From Peromyscus leucopus (lineage: Eukaryota; Chordata; Mammalia; Rodentia; Cricetidae), in the NCBI RefSeq assembly GCF_004664715.2, contig NC_051068.1:14796298-14860297 (forward strand): 64,000 nt of DNA, read 5' to 3'. This document shows, piece by piece, positions 50,278-58,589 of the stretch. The translations under genes and the position numbers were made by a program. How positions within the stretch are numbered: position 1 is the stretch's first letter; every line of letters begins with the position of its first letter. The notes under the pieces were generated by a model that was not told the origin of the DNA, did no database searches, and saw only the letters and a list, made by a program, of their open reading frames with translations.

Positions 50278-50481
50278 TTGTTTATTTATTTTTACTTTTA
50301 GATGTATTTTATTTATGTGCATGTGTGTGTATACCACATGTATCTCTGTGCTTGCTGAGACTAGAAGAGTGTGTTGGAATCCATGAAGATAGAATTACAG
50401 TGCTTGTGAGCAGTAAGACTGAGTGCTGGGAATGCAATTGAGTCTTTTAGAGGAGCAGCAACTGCTCTTAACCATTGAGCC

Positions 50482-50484
<3 letters not shown>
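50278..50484 (-). mobile_element. B2 SINE, diverged
   Basis: 'TATGTGCATGTGTGTGTATA', 'TGCTGGGAATGCAATTGAGT', 'ACTGCTCTTAACCATTGAGC'; its terminal CCATCT continues into the (TCTA)n array. Confidence 0.92.
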
Positions 50485-50528
<44 letters not shown>

Positions 50529-50608
50529 ATCTATCTATCTATCTATCTATCTATCCTCTATCTATCTGTCTGTCTATCTATCTATCTATCATCTATCTAT
50601 CTATCTAC

Positions 50609-50675
<67 letters not shown>
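50484..50675. repeat. (TCTA)n microsatellite
   Basis: About 48 TCTA units with TCATC, CTC and TG interruptions, giving several clean sub-arrays. Starts exactly at the antisense B2 head. Confidence 0.98.
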
Positions 50676-50802
50676 GTAGAAGCAGGTGTCATGTAGCCCA
50701 GGCTAACCTTAAACTTACTGTGTGGCTGAGGTTACCTTGAATCCCTGATCCTTTGTGTCTACTTCCCGAGTGCTGAGATTACCAGAGAATGCCATTACAT
50801 TG
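50676..50802 (-). mobile_element. B4-like SINE
   Basis: 'AGGTGTCATGTAGCCCAGGC', 'GTGTGGCTGAGGTTACCTTG', 'CCCGAGTGCTGAGATTACCA'. Confidence 0.75.
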
Positions 50803-50861
50803 CATGAGACTCTGCCTCAAAACAACATCAACAAAATCAAAATAAAAAAATAATAATAAGG

Positions 50862-50940
50862 GCTGATGGCAGAGCTTAATGGTAGAGAGCTCGCCTAATA
50901 TGTGCAGATCTCAAGGCTTAATCCCTAGTGATGTAATGAT
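50862..50940 (+). mobile_element. ID/B4-left-like fragment
   Basis: 'GGGCTGATGGCAGAGCTTAA', 'GAGAGCTCGCCTAATATGTG', 'AAGGCTTAATCCCTAGTG'. Confidence 0.55.
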
Positions 50941-51084
50941 GAATTGATTAATTATAGAACAAAAATTAAAATAAAGCTAAATATCTGGATTCAGTGCTGT
51001 GCATCAGTATGATTGGTGGTCACCACCCCAACCGACTGACTGACTTTTGAAACGCTTCCACATTTTATGTATCTTTTGGAGGAC

Positions 51085-52062
51085 TGTAGCAGGCTTAGGC
51101 CTGTTGGGCTACCAACCAGATCCTAAATCATGCCACTGAGGCTTATTTTTAGCTGTGAATATTCGGCCTTATCTTATGCTTGTCCCATTAGCTCTTACAA
51201 CTTAGTTTAACCTGTTTCTCTTCATCTACGTTTTGCCTCAGTGCTTTTACCTTTCTTTCCTTCTGTATGTCCTACTTGCTCTGTGTCTAGCTGGCTGGAG
51301 GCTGCCTGGCTGACTCCTTCTCTTTCTCCTCTTCTTTCCTCTTCTCCTTCTCTCTCTCTCCTCAGGAGCCTAGATTGCTCCTCCTCCTTATTCTCTCTGC
51401 CCACCAGCCCCACCTATCCCTCTACTGCCTAGCTATTGGCTATTCAGCATTTTAGTAGACCAACTAGGTGCCTCAGGCAGGCAAGGTGAAAAAGCAAAGC
51501 ATCTTTATGTAATTAAACAAATACAGCATAAACAAAAGCAACACACCTTTATGTATTGTGTTCCTCAATATATTGTGCACTTTAATAAACTTATCTGGGC
51601 TCAGAGAACAGAACAGCTGCTAGACAGACATAGAGGCCAGAAAATGGTGGCACTCACACTTTAAATCCTAGCATTCTGGAGACAGAGATCCATCCAGATC
51701 TCTGTGAATTCAAAGCCACACTGGAAACAGCCAGGCATGGTGACTCACACCTTTAATCCCAGGAAGTGATGGCAGGAAGCAGAAAGGTATATAAGGCGTG
51801 AGGACCAGGAACTAGAGCCTGTTAAGCTTTTAGGCTTTTAGCAGCAGCTCAGCTGAAATCCATTTGGATGAGGACTCAAGGCCTCCAGTCTGAGGAAACG
51901 GGATCAGCTGAGGAATTGGTGAGGCAAGGAAGCTGTGGCTTGTTCTGCTTCTCTGATCTTCCAGCATTCACCCCAATACCTGGCTTCAGGTTTGATTTTA
52001 TTAATAAGACCTTCTAAGATTCGTGCTACACCTTTACATAGTTAAAGTAATATTTCACAACA
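51085..52062 (-). mobile_element. Solo LTR, class II ERV type, split by a second LTR
   Basis: Same LTR type as 48807-49300, antisense: plus-strand edges TGTAGCAGG (51085) and TTTCACAACA (52062) are complements of CTGCTACA and TGTTGTGAAA. Parts at 51085-51551 and 52031-52062; matching 'ACACACCTTTACATA' is restored only when the inner LTR is skipped. No outer duplication seen (GAGGAC versus TTGAAT). Confidence 0.88.
51552..52030 (+). mobile_element. Solo LTR nested in an LTR (479 bp), carries B1-like segments
   Basis: TGTATTGTG…TTCGTGCTACA with perfect 6-bp duplication CCTTTA (51546-51551, 52031-52036). TATATAA at 51788-51794 marks a promoter. Its first third contains two B1-related stretches ('GAGATCCATCCAGATCTCTG', 'CCAGGCATGGTGACTCACAC'), apparently part of the LTR family itself rather than later insertions. 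Confidence 0.93.
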
Positions 52063-52125
52063 TTGAATGTCTTTTCGTTAATATTTTTCCTGTAATATTT
52101 TTGTTTATACAAAATATGCATGTCC

Positions 52126-52245
52126 AGCCAGGCTTGGGGGAGGGCACCTGTAATCCCAGCACTCAGGAGGCAGTGGCAGGAGGGAGAGGGAGGCCAGTGT
52201 GGTTTACACAGCAGCTTCCAAGCCAGCTAGGGCTGTACAGTAGAA
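52126..52245 (+). mobile_element. B1 SINE, diverged
   Basis: 'CCAGCCAGGCTTGGGGGAGG', 'CAGCACTCAGGAGGCAGTGG', 'AAGCCAGCTAGGGCTGTACA'. Confidence 0.8.
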
Positions 52246-52264
52246 AAGAAGATGGGTAAACGGC

Positions 52265-52390
52265 GCAGCAGAGTGGACACAGCAACCATGTGGTTCACAG
52301 CAGAGTGGACACGGCAGCCAAGCGGTCCACGCCAGAGTGGACACGCAGTCAGATGGTCCACGCCAGAGTGGACACGGCAGCCAGCCAGAT
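52265..52390. repeat. 32-bp minisatellite, about four units
   Basis: AGAGTGGACAC starts at 52270, 52302, 52334 and 52365, giving a 31-32 bp period. Each junction holds GTCCAC or TTCAC followed by GTGGAC, so every unit can form a small stem-loop. It keeps a minus-strand frame of 174 codons (52204-52725) open with a PCPL-type peptide repeat. Confidence 0.95.
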
Positions 52391-52391
52391 T

Positions 52392-53530
52392 TCTCCACCC
52401 CACCCCCCACCTCACCCCTTCCCCCATGCTTGGGAGTCGGATGGGCCACTGAGCTGAAGGTGAAGGTGAGAGAATGTTCTTGTCTTTCTGGCACACACTC
52501 TTGGGACTGATAGATTCTGGGGAGGCAGGAAGGAGAACAGTTCTCAAATCCACACCTATGCATCGGTTTCCATATGTCACTGTGTCCTACCCAGAGCTGC
52601 CTGGGTAGGACTGAGAAAACAGCTCTTGTCTTACAGATTTGGGCTTCTGAGTTTCTGGGTTTTGCTTCTTCAAGTCTCCACACAAAGGCTGGCTTCCAGC
52701 CTGTGGGGACTCCTGTTGCCTCCACAGATCCTTCTCGTACATTCAGCAGCTAGCACCTTTCAGCCCTCATTCATAAAGTCCGATTGGAATACAGGAAATG
52801 TCAGGAGTATACACCCTGCAAGTGGGAGCAAACAGACCCGCACATTGTGACCTCTCACGAACAGCCTGCGTTTCCTCTGGCTTGTTTTCAGACCTATTGT
52901 CAGACGATTACATGGTCTTTTATAATTTCTCATCTACAGAATGGAGCTATTTGCTTGTGGATTTATTTGAAAGACACAGGCTTATGCATAAGAAAAACAG
53001 AATCATGGTGAGGTAGAATGATATTGCTGGTTAGCTTTCCTCAGCTTTCCTTCTTTTTTCTTTCTTTTTTTTTAAACACACTGAGAGAATATAATTTATA
53101 ATAGTGGATTTCAGAGATACGGAACAAACAAATATTCCAGTAATTCAGTCTTAGCGCTATACATGAAATTTTCACTCCTGTAATTACACTTATTAATGAT
53201 TAATTTATTTTTATATAATAAGAATGGTCTTACGTGCACTTCCCTTTCAGAGCATGCCCAGTGCATCACCTCACTCTGACATTTCTCTCAGTCTTGTGAG
53301 ACAATGTCTGTGGTTTACAGAGCATCTTCATATACCTCAGGCCTCCCTTTCCTGTAGTGCTCCTGGAATCGGAAAGAGGTCAAAGGGCACTGGGCACCCC
53401 GACAGTGCACCCCTAACCCTGTGTGTGTGTCCTCTTCCTCTGCCCTTCAGCCTTTCGTTTGCTTCTTTCCACTCAAGGTCACCTCGTCCTTGAAGCTTTC
53501 CCCACACAAATTAAGTGGCCTCGTCACTAC
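52392..53530. other. 1.1-kb unique island
   Basis: Includes a small inverted repeat CCTACCCAG…CTGGGTAGG at 52587-52610, a possible MIR tail at 52915-52985 ('TTTCTCATCTACAGAATGGA') and an AT-rich block with homeodomain-like TAATGATTAATTT at 53193-53209. No exon recognised. Confidence 0.45.
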
Positions 53531-53548
53531 AGTATAAAAACAATTTCC

Positions 53549-53622
53549 CAGCAAGTGAGATGGCTCCACAGGTAAAGCCTTTGTTTGCCACACAAGCCTG
53601 GTCAATCCTTGGGATCTACATT
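53549..53622 (+). mobile_element. B3-like fragment
   Basis: 'AGTGAGATGGCTCCACAGGT', 'TGCCACACAAGCCTGGTCAA'. Confidence 0.6.
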
Positions 53623-53659
53623 AAAAAAGAAAAAAGGAAAAAAGGAAGAAAGAAAGCCG

Positions 53660-53812
53660 AGGGGCAAAGAGATGGCTCAGCTGTTAAGAGCACTGGCTGC
53701 TTTTCCAGAGGACCAGGGTTCAGTTCCCAGCAACCACATGACAACTGTCTGTAACTCTCTGGTTCCTGGGATCCAACACTCTCACAGAACACTAATAAAA
53801 TAAACATATAAT
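53660..53812 (+). mobile_element. B2 SINE, 3' part shortened
   Basis: 'GGGGCAAAGAGATGGCTCAG', 'CACTGGCTGCTTTTCCAGAG', 'GTAACTCTCTGGTTCCTGGG', tail TAATAAAATAAAC. Confidence 0.93.
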
Positions 53813-53839
53813 CTTAGAAGACGGGAAAAAAAAAGCCGA

Positions 53840-54102
53840 ATGTGTTGGTGTGGCGGTCTGGTGGGGGCTGTGGCAATCTCTGTAATCCTAGCCTTCCTAC
53901 AGTGAGGTGGAAGGTGGAGACAGAAGTGCCTGGAAGCAGAGGGGAAGGGTAACAGCTAGCCTGAGTACAACGTAAGAGACACAAGAAGAGAATCCTGGCC
54001 TAACACAGTGGAAAGGGAAAGCCATCTGCTCAGAGTTCCCCTCTGACTGTCGCACCAGCTTGCTCGAATCCACACACAGTGCACACACAAAAATTCAAAA
54101 TC
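53840..54102 (+). mobile_element. B4/RSINE1-like composite, diverged
   Basis: B1-like 'TCTGTAATCCTAGCCTTCCT' and 'GGTAACAGCTAGCCTGAGTA' followed by a tRNA-SINE-like 3' end 'CTGACTGTCGCACCAGCTTG', 'CACACACAGTGCACAC'. Confidence 0.5.
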
Positions 54103-54105
54103 TCC

Positions 54106-54250
54106 AACCAGGTGGTGGTCCTGTACGCCTTGAACCCCAGCACTCTGGAGGCAGAGGCAGGCGGAACTCTGTGAGTTCAAGGCCAGCCTAGTCTACAGAG
54201 TGAGATCCAGGACAACCACGGCTACACAGAGAAACCCCGACTTGAAAAAA
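54106..54250 (+). mobile_element. B1 SINE
   Basis: 'CCAACCAGGTGGTGGTCCTG' to 'GAGAAACCCCGACTTGAAAA', with AGTGAGATCCAGGAC. Confidence 0.95.
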
Positions 54251-54469
54251 TTTACAAAAAAATTTTTTTCATGGAAAACTAAAATTTTAGTTCTTTTTAA
54301 AAATTCACATAGCACAGTCATGTGCCATTGTTATAAAAATCTGTTAGTTTTGCTAAATACCAAATGAAATTAAAAAAAAAAAATGTGTCTTGCAGTCTTC
54401 ATGTCAGAATATACAGATATCCTGGTTGGCTGCATAGCATCACACAGGGCGGTTGCTTGTTCGTTGCTT

Positions 54470-54576
54470 TGTGTTTTACACAGGGTCTTGCCTGGAACTC
54501 TATAAGTAACCCAGGAGGCTGACTCCCTCAGTCTCCAGAGTGCATGGATTACAGGCGTGTGCAACCACACCTGGCC
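54470..54576 (-). mobile_element. B1-derived SINE
   Basis: 'GGGTCTTGCCTGGAACTCTA', 'CCCTCAGTCTCCAGAGTGCA', 'GGATTACAGGCGTGTGCAAC'. Confidence 0.75.
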
Positions 54577-54783
54577 TGTAGTGTCATGCCAGGTCAATAA
54601 TATTTTTTTGGAAGATGGAAAGTCCTGGCCACTTCCAGCACCACTCAAAATAAATGTGGCTAGTCTAGCTAATTAACTTATTTATTTAAAATTTATTCCT
54701 TCACTTATGTATTTATTTTAGAAAGTCTAATGAGAAAAAAAAAGAAAAAAGAAAGAAGAAAATGAAAAAAAAAAAAAAAACAA

Positions 54784-54837
54784 GGGTTGGGGATTTAGCT
54801 CAGTGGTAGAGGCCCTGGGTTCGAAACTCAGCTCCAA
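54784..54837 (+). mobile_element. ID SINE, shortened form
   Basis: 'GGGTTGGGGATTTAGCTCAG', 'TGGTAGAGGCCCTGGGTTCG'. Lacks the CGCTTGCCTAGCAAGCG part, as does the copy at 24153. Confidence 0.95.
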
Positions 54838-54887
54838 AAAGAAAAAAGAAAAAAGAAAAAGAAGAAGAAGAAGGAAAGGAAAAAGAA

Positions 54888-55020
54888 AATGGCGCATGCC
54901 TTTAATCCTAGCACTTGGGAGGCAGAGCCAGGAGGCTATGTGTGAGTTCCAGGCCAGCCTGGTCTACAGAGCGAGATCCAGGACAGGCACCAAAGCTACA
55001 CAGAGAAAGCTTGTCTTGAA
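54888..55020 (+). mobile_element. B1 SINE, head truncated
   Basis: Starts 'AATGGCGCATGCCTTTAATC', contains the AGATCCAGGACAGGCACCAA variant, tail (AAAAC)n to 55060. Confidence 0.95.
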
Positions 55021-55065
55021 AAAACAAAACAAAACAAAACAAAAAACAAAACAAAACAAAAAGAA

Positions 55066-55190
55066 AGTCTCATGAAGCCCAGCCAAGCCTTGAATTTGCT
55101 ATCTCTCTGAGGCTGGCCTTGAACTACTGACTGGACCTTCTGCTCTGTCTCTTGAGTGCTGGGATAAAGAGTTTGTGTCACCAAAACCTG
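55066..55190 (-). mobile_element. B4 SINE (host of the ID+B1 block)
   Basis: 'AGTCTCATGAAGCCCAGCCA', 'GAGGCTGGCCTTGAACTACT', 'CTTGAGTGCTGGGATAAAGA'. Confidence 0.8.
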
Positions 55191-55196
55191 CACTGC

Positions 55197-55378
55197 ACCT
55201 GGCAGGTGGCACACACCTTTAATCCCAGCACTTGGGAGGCAGAGCCAAGCAGATGTCTGTGAGTTCAAGGCCAGCCTGGTCTACAGAGTGAGATCCAGGA
55301 CAGGCACCAAAACTACAGAGAAACCCTGTATTGAAAAACAAAACAAAACAAACAAACAAACAAACAACAAAAACCAAG
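55197..55378 (+). mobile_element. B1 SINE with 11-bp TSD
   Basis: Perfect ACCTGCACTGC at 55186-55196 and 55379-55389. 'GGCAGGTGGCACACACCTTT' to (CAAAA)n(CAAA)n tail; AGATCCAGGACAGGCACCAA variant present. Confidence 0.97.
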
Positions 55379-55439
55379 ACCTGCACTGCTTTGTTTTAAT
55401 ACATAAGAAATAGTTGCTCACTATAAAAAAGAAAAAGAA

Positions 55440-55588
55440 GTTGGATGTGATGGCATACCCTTTAATCTCAGTATTTGTGAAGCAGAGGCAGGCAGATCTC
55501 TTAGTTCAAGGCCAACCTGGTTACATAAAAGAGTTTCAGGCCAGCCAAGGCTATGTGGTGAGACCTTGTATCAAAACAAAACACCCTG
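55440..55588 (+). mobile_element. B1 SINE, diverged
   Basis: 'TTGGATGTGATGGCATACCC', 'TTCAAGGCCAACCTGGTTAC', 'AGACCTTGTATCAAAACAAA'. Confidence 0.88.
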
Positions 55589-55628
55589 TCTGCTCCCCCC
55601 CCCCAAACAAACCAAACAGAAACAGCAG

Positions 55629-55778
55629 TTTTTTTGTTTTTTGGAGACAGGGTTTCTCTGTGTAGTCCTGGCTGTCCTGGAGCTCTCTGTAGACCAGACT
55701 GGCCTCGAACTCACAGAGATCTGCCTGCCTCTGCTTCCTGAGTGCTGAGATTAAAGGCTTGTGCTATCACTGCCCAGT
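55629..55778 (-). mobile_element. B1 SINE
   Basis: 'GGAGACAGGGTTTCTCTGTG', 'CTCACAGAGATCTGCCTGCC', 'GGCTTGTGCTATCACTGCCC'. It abuts the 3' end of the RPL11 pseudogene, where the poly(A) tail would lie. Confidence 0.96.
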
Positions 55779-56105
55779 ATCAACAATTTTTCATTGAAAT
55801 GATTCTTGGCCTTTTTGGGTAGAATTCATTTGCCAGTAAGGATGAGTCTTGTTCTTCTGCTGGAGCCAGCTCATGGCCTCCTCTCTGCTGATGCTACGTT
55901 TGGCTCAAGGCAAGTCTTGCTATGTTTCTTGTCCTCTGTGTTGGATCCTGGCCTACCCAGCACCATGCGGAAGTCCAGGCCGTAGATGCCAATGCTTGGG
56001 TTGTATTTGATACCCAGATCCATATGTCTTTCCTGGACTCCAAACCCAGAGTTTCCAGCGCCCAGCCAAAATTGCCCTCCCTCCTTTCCTAGCTATGCTG
56101 TAAGC
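55779..56105 (-). pseudogene. Rpl11: Ribosomal protein L11 processed pseudogene, 3' part
   Basis: RPL11 (uL5) is a 60S ribosomal subunit protein that binds 5S rRNA. The minus strand at 56020-55970 reads [17 protein letters not shown], matching the conserved RPL11 segment with one N for D change. It continues with [13 protein letters not shown] and, after a one-base deletion near 55905-55915 that shifts the frame, the GAGGAGGCCATG and CAGCAGAAG parts of the C-terminus, a TGA at 55826-55828 in place of the usual TAA, and 3' UTR-like sequence (ATTCTACCCAAAAAGG). Upstream, GGAAACTCTGGGTTTGG (about 56060) matches the GNFGFG region, then similarity fades by 56105. About half of the coding region (roughly residues 95-178) remains, without introns, so it is a 5'-truncated retrocopy with no promoter and no coding capacity. 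Confidence 0.92.
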
Positions 56106-56556
56106 CCTGAAAGGTCGGAGTTCGTCTTGTATCTATTTAGGGAACAGCTCACTGCCTATCAAATGGTAATGCTAAGGAAATTTGATGAATAAGTCCATGA
56201 ATTTATAGACATCCTCATGGGAGATAGCATAGACAAAATACTCACTGATTTTCTGGACCACCTGACCTGGCTTCCCACCCCTGGGTTCCAGCAGACACGT
56301 GTGCCACTTTGAACAGGTTTGTGACATCTGAGAATAAACAATTCATCCGTCTGGTGATCACACAAGGGGCTCCATTTGTCCATGGAAGACTCCTGCCAAG
56401 ACCTACAGATGTGGCTGAAACTGTGAAAAACACCGATTTTACATGTAATACACATATACGGTGAAGAACAACTTATAAATTAAATACAATAGGCTAACAA
56501 CTCACAGAAAGAAAAACAATGTACTATAACAAAGTTTACATGAATATGATCTCTCC
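56106..56556. other. Unique sequence
   Basis: Minus-strand frames of 63 and 98 codons overlap here without recognisable similarity. Confidence 0.45.
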
Positions 56557-56572
56557 CTCCCTCTAACTTCTT

Positions 56573-56653
56573 TCCTTTTTTGGTTTTTTAGAGATAGGAT
56601 TTCTCTGTGTAGCTTTGGTGCCTTTCCTGGAACTCACTGCCACTACCGCCCAG
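56573..56653 (-). mobile_element. Internally deleted B1 with 16-bp TSD
   Basis: Perfect CTCCCTCTAACTTCTT at 56557-56572 and 56654-56669. The B1 goes from 'TTGGTGCCTTTCCTGGAACT' directly to CACTGCCACTACCGCCCAG, losing about 60 central bases. Confidence 0.97.
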
Positions 56654-56852
56654 CTCCCTCTAACTTCTTATTGTATTATACATATCTTCCATCTTTAGCT
56701 GACCACTGCTAAGTGAACTGACAGAAAAAGAGACCACAGATAGGTAAGAGGGAGATTGCTGTGTGGACTTTGAACTGCTATTCTGTGGGATAAATGAGGG
56801 TATACTTTTGTTAGCATGTTACCTGACAATTGCAGACATGTATGTTGCCTTT

Positions 56853-56854
<2 letters not shown>

Positions 56855-56923
<69 letters not shown>
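56855..56923. repeat. (TC)34 microsatellite
   Basis: Uninterrupted TC run, directly before an antisense B1. Confidence 0.98.
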
Positions 56924-56924
<1 letters not shown>

Positions 56925-56930
<6 letters not shown>

Positions 56931-57027
56931 AAGACAGGGTTTCACTCTGTAGCCCTGACTGTCCTGTAGACCAGACTGACCTTGAACTCACAATGCTGGG
57001 ATTAAAGGTGTGAGCCACTACCGGGTC
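56925..57027 (-). mobile_element. B1 SINE, partly deleted
   Basis: 'TAAGACAGGGTTTCACTCTG', 'CTGTCCTGTAGACCAGACTG', 'GGATTAAAGGTGTGAGCCAC'. Confidence 0.92.
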
Positions 57028-57029
57028 TT

Positions 57030-57600
57030 TTCTTCTCTTTTTGAAAAAACAGTGTCTCATGTAGTCTATTGTCCTGATGATAGGTACCTGTATACAGTTT
57101 ATATTTATAGCAAAAGTTATATTTTATTATGCTTAGGCTCATCACACTAGGTTCACACTCTAACGTCCTAACTATGGTCCTAAGGCTGCTCACCTGTGTG
57201 CTGTCTCTTTGCCAAAGGTTGGGTCCGGTCTCTCAGTAGTCTCTGGTTTGAGAGTCAGGATGCCCAGGAAGTCTCTTCAGCATCAGGGTAGACAAGGTGG
57301 CATCTCTCCAGTGTCTCCACCCATCCTGAAGATGTGAAGAGCCCTGCATTGCTCTTGGTCTCTGCTCATGTATTGTCAAGGGGGCATCATGGAGTCTGTG
57401 TCTTTCTCTTGAGTAAGTGATGTTGCTGGGTTCTGGTTATCAGGTGCAGCCTTGGGTGTAGTGGGTTTCACGATGACGAAAGCTATTTTTACATGTCTAA
57501 AAGGCATTTTTACTATGCTCATCATATCCATGCTGGCTTCCAACCTACTATGCAGCCTAGGGTTACCTCAAGCACAAGCTGATACCACCTAAGAGTAGGC
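57030..57600. other. Unique sequence
   Basis: Nothing recognised except a faint B4-like patch near 57530-57590. Confidence 0.45.
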
Positions 57601-57603
57601 AGG

Positions 57604-57808
57604 CTGGAGATGAGGAGCAGTTGGTGGAATACTTGCCTAGCATGCATAAAACTACAAATTCAAATCCCAGGCACTATATAAACCGGAAGCCATGCCTATG
57701 TTCGCAGTCCTCAGGAAGCTGAGGCAGGAGAACTTCTGTAAATTCCAGACCAATCCAGGCTGAACAGTGAATTCTAGAACAGCCCGGGGCTACAGGGTGA
57801 GACCTTGG
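57604..57808 (+). mobile_element. B4 SINE, near complete
   Basis: 'AGGCTGGAGATGAGGAGCAG', 'ACTTGCCTAGCATGCATAAA', 'CCATGCCTATGTTCGCAGTC', 'ACAGCCCGGGGCTACAGGGT'. Confidence 0.85.
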
Positions 57809-57984
57809 GATGGGGTGGGAAGTGGCTATGACACGCGTTCCCTTCTGATCGCTGTAAAGATAAGTTATTATTACTGTGACTGACAGCTGGAACCCTCACT
57901 CATTAAACTGTGTATGCTGTGTGTGTGTGTGTGTTGTGTAAGCACAGAGACAATATTTCATGTAGAGGTCTTGATGTCGCAGAA

Positions 57985-58128
57985 ACATCTACTCTTTTTG
58001 AGACTGGATCTCCTGTTTTCCATGGCAACCTTAAACCTGCTGTGTAGCTGAAGGTGACTTTGAAATCCTCATCTTTCCGTCTCCACTCCCAGGACCAGGG
58101 ATTCCAGAAGTGAGTCACTGTGCCCAGC
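57985..58128 (-). mobile_element. B4-like SINE
   Basis: 'TTTTGAGACTGGATCTCCTG', 'TGTGTAGCTGAAGGTGACTT', 'GAGTCACTGTGCCCAGC'. A short (TG)n lies just before at 57918-57934. Confidence 0.78.
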
Positions 58129-58186
58129 AGAAATACATTGATTCAGGATTTTAAAGAGAATGAACTATTTTTAGAAAGATATTGAA

Positions 58187-58310
58187 TCTGAGTTTGGTGG
58201 CCCATGATGTTCCTGAATGTGGGAGACTGAGGCAGAGGGATTGCCGTGATTTCAAAGTCAGCTTCATAGTGTATTCCAGGTCAGCCTAGGCTATAGCGTC
58301 AGATCCTATC
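58187..58310 (+). mobile_element. B4-like right half
   Basis: 'TGAGTTTGGTGGCCCATGAT', 'TTCCAGGTCAGCCTAGGCTA'. An ID-like 'GGCCCTGGATTTGATTCCTA' follows at 58376-58395. Confidence 0.7.
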
Positions 58311-58491
58311 ATATACATACATATCTAACAACCCTGTAAACTGTTCTGGGTAGAACACTCACCGAGCATATCGAAGGCCCTGGATTTGATTCCTAGCATA
58401 CAACCAAAAAGTAACAATAAAAGCAACAACAACAAAAATAGACTAATTATCAGTAAACAGAGGAAAGAAATCAACAAGATAGTGCTATCGC

Positions 58492-58585
58492 CGGGGGTGG
58501 TGGCACCTGTCTATAATTCTAGAGCCCAGAAGGTAGAGGACAAAGGATCAGGAACTCAAGGTCATCCTTAGCACACAACACAGAT
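58492..58585 (+). mobile_element. B4/B1-like fragment
   Basis: 'CGCCGGGGGTGGTGGCACCT', 'ACTCAAGGTCATCCTTAGCA'. Confidence 0.7.
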
Positions 58586-58589
58586 ACGT

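Larger units (their letters stand above)
54734..55061 (+). mobile_element. ID + B1 block inserted in a B4
   Basis: Bounded by AGAAAGTCTAATGA (54720-54733) and AGAAAGTCTCATGA (55062-55075), 13 of 14. Inside, an A/G-rich segment, an ID, and a B1 lie in series between one pair of duplications. Confidence 0.8.

Noticed and set aside
48807..52062. Possible intact provirus between two LTRs of the same type
   Set aside because: The copies at 48807-49300 and 51085-52062 are in opposite orientation, each is a solo LTR, and the DNA between them is SINEs, another solo LTR and microsatellites with no gag, pol or env similarity.
52204..52725. 173-codon minus-strand frame with peptide repeats
   Set aside because: The repetition comes from the 32-bp minisatellite, whose period is near a multiple of three; no domain and no transcript signal.
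24153..54837. tRNA-like sequences (A-box and B-box phrases such as GGTTCGGTCC)
   Set aside because: They belong to ID elements with missing anticodon arms and A tails, not to tRNA genes.
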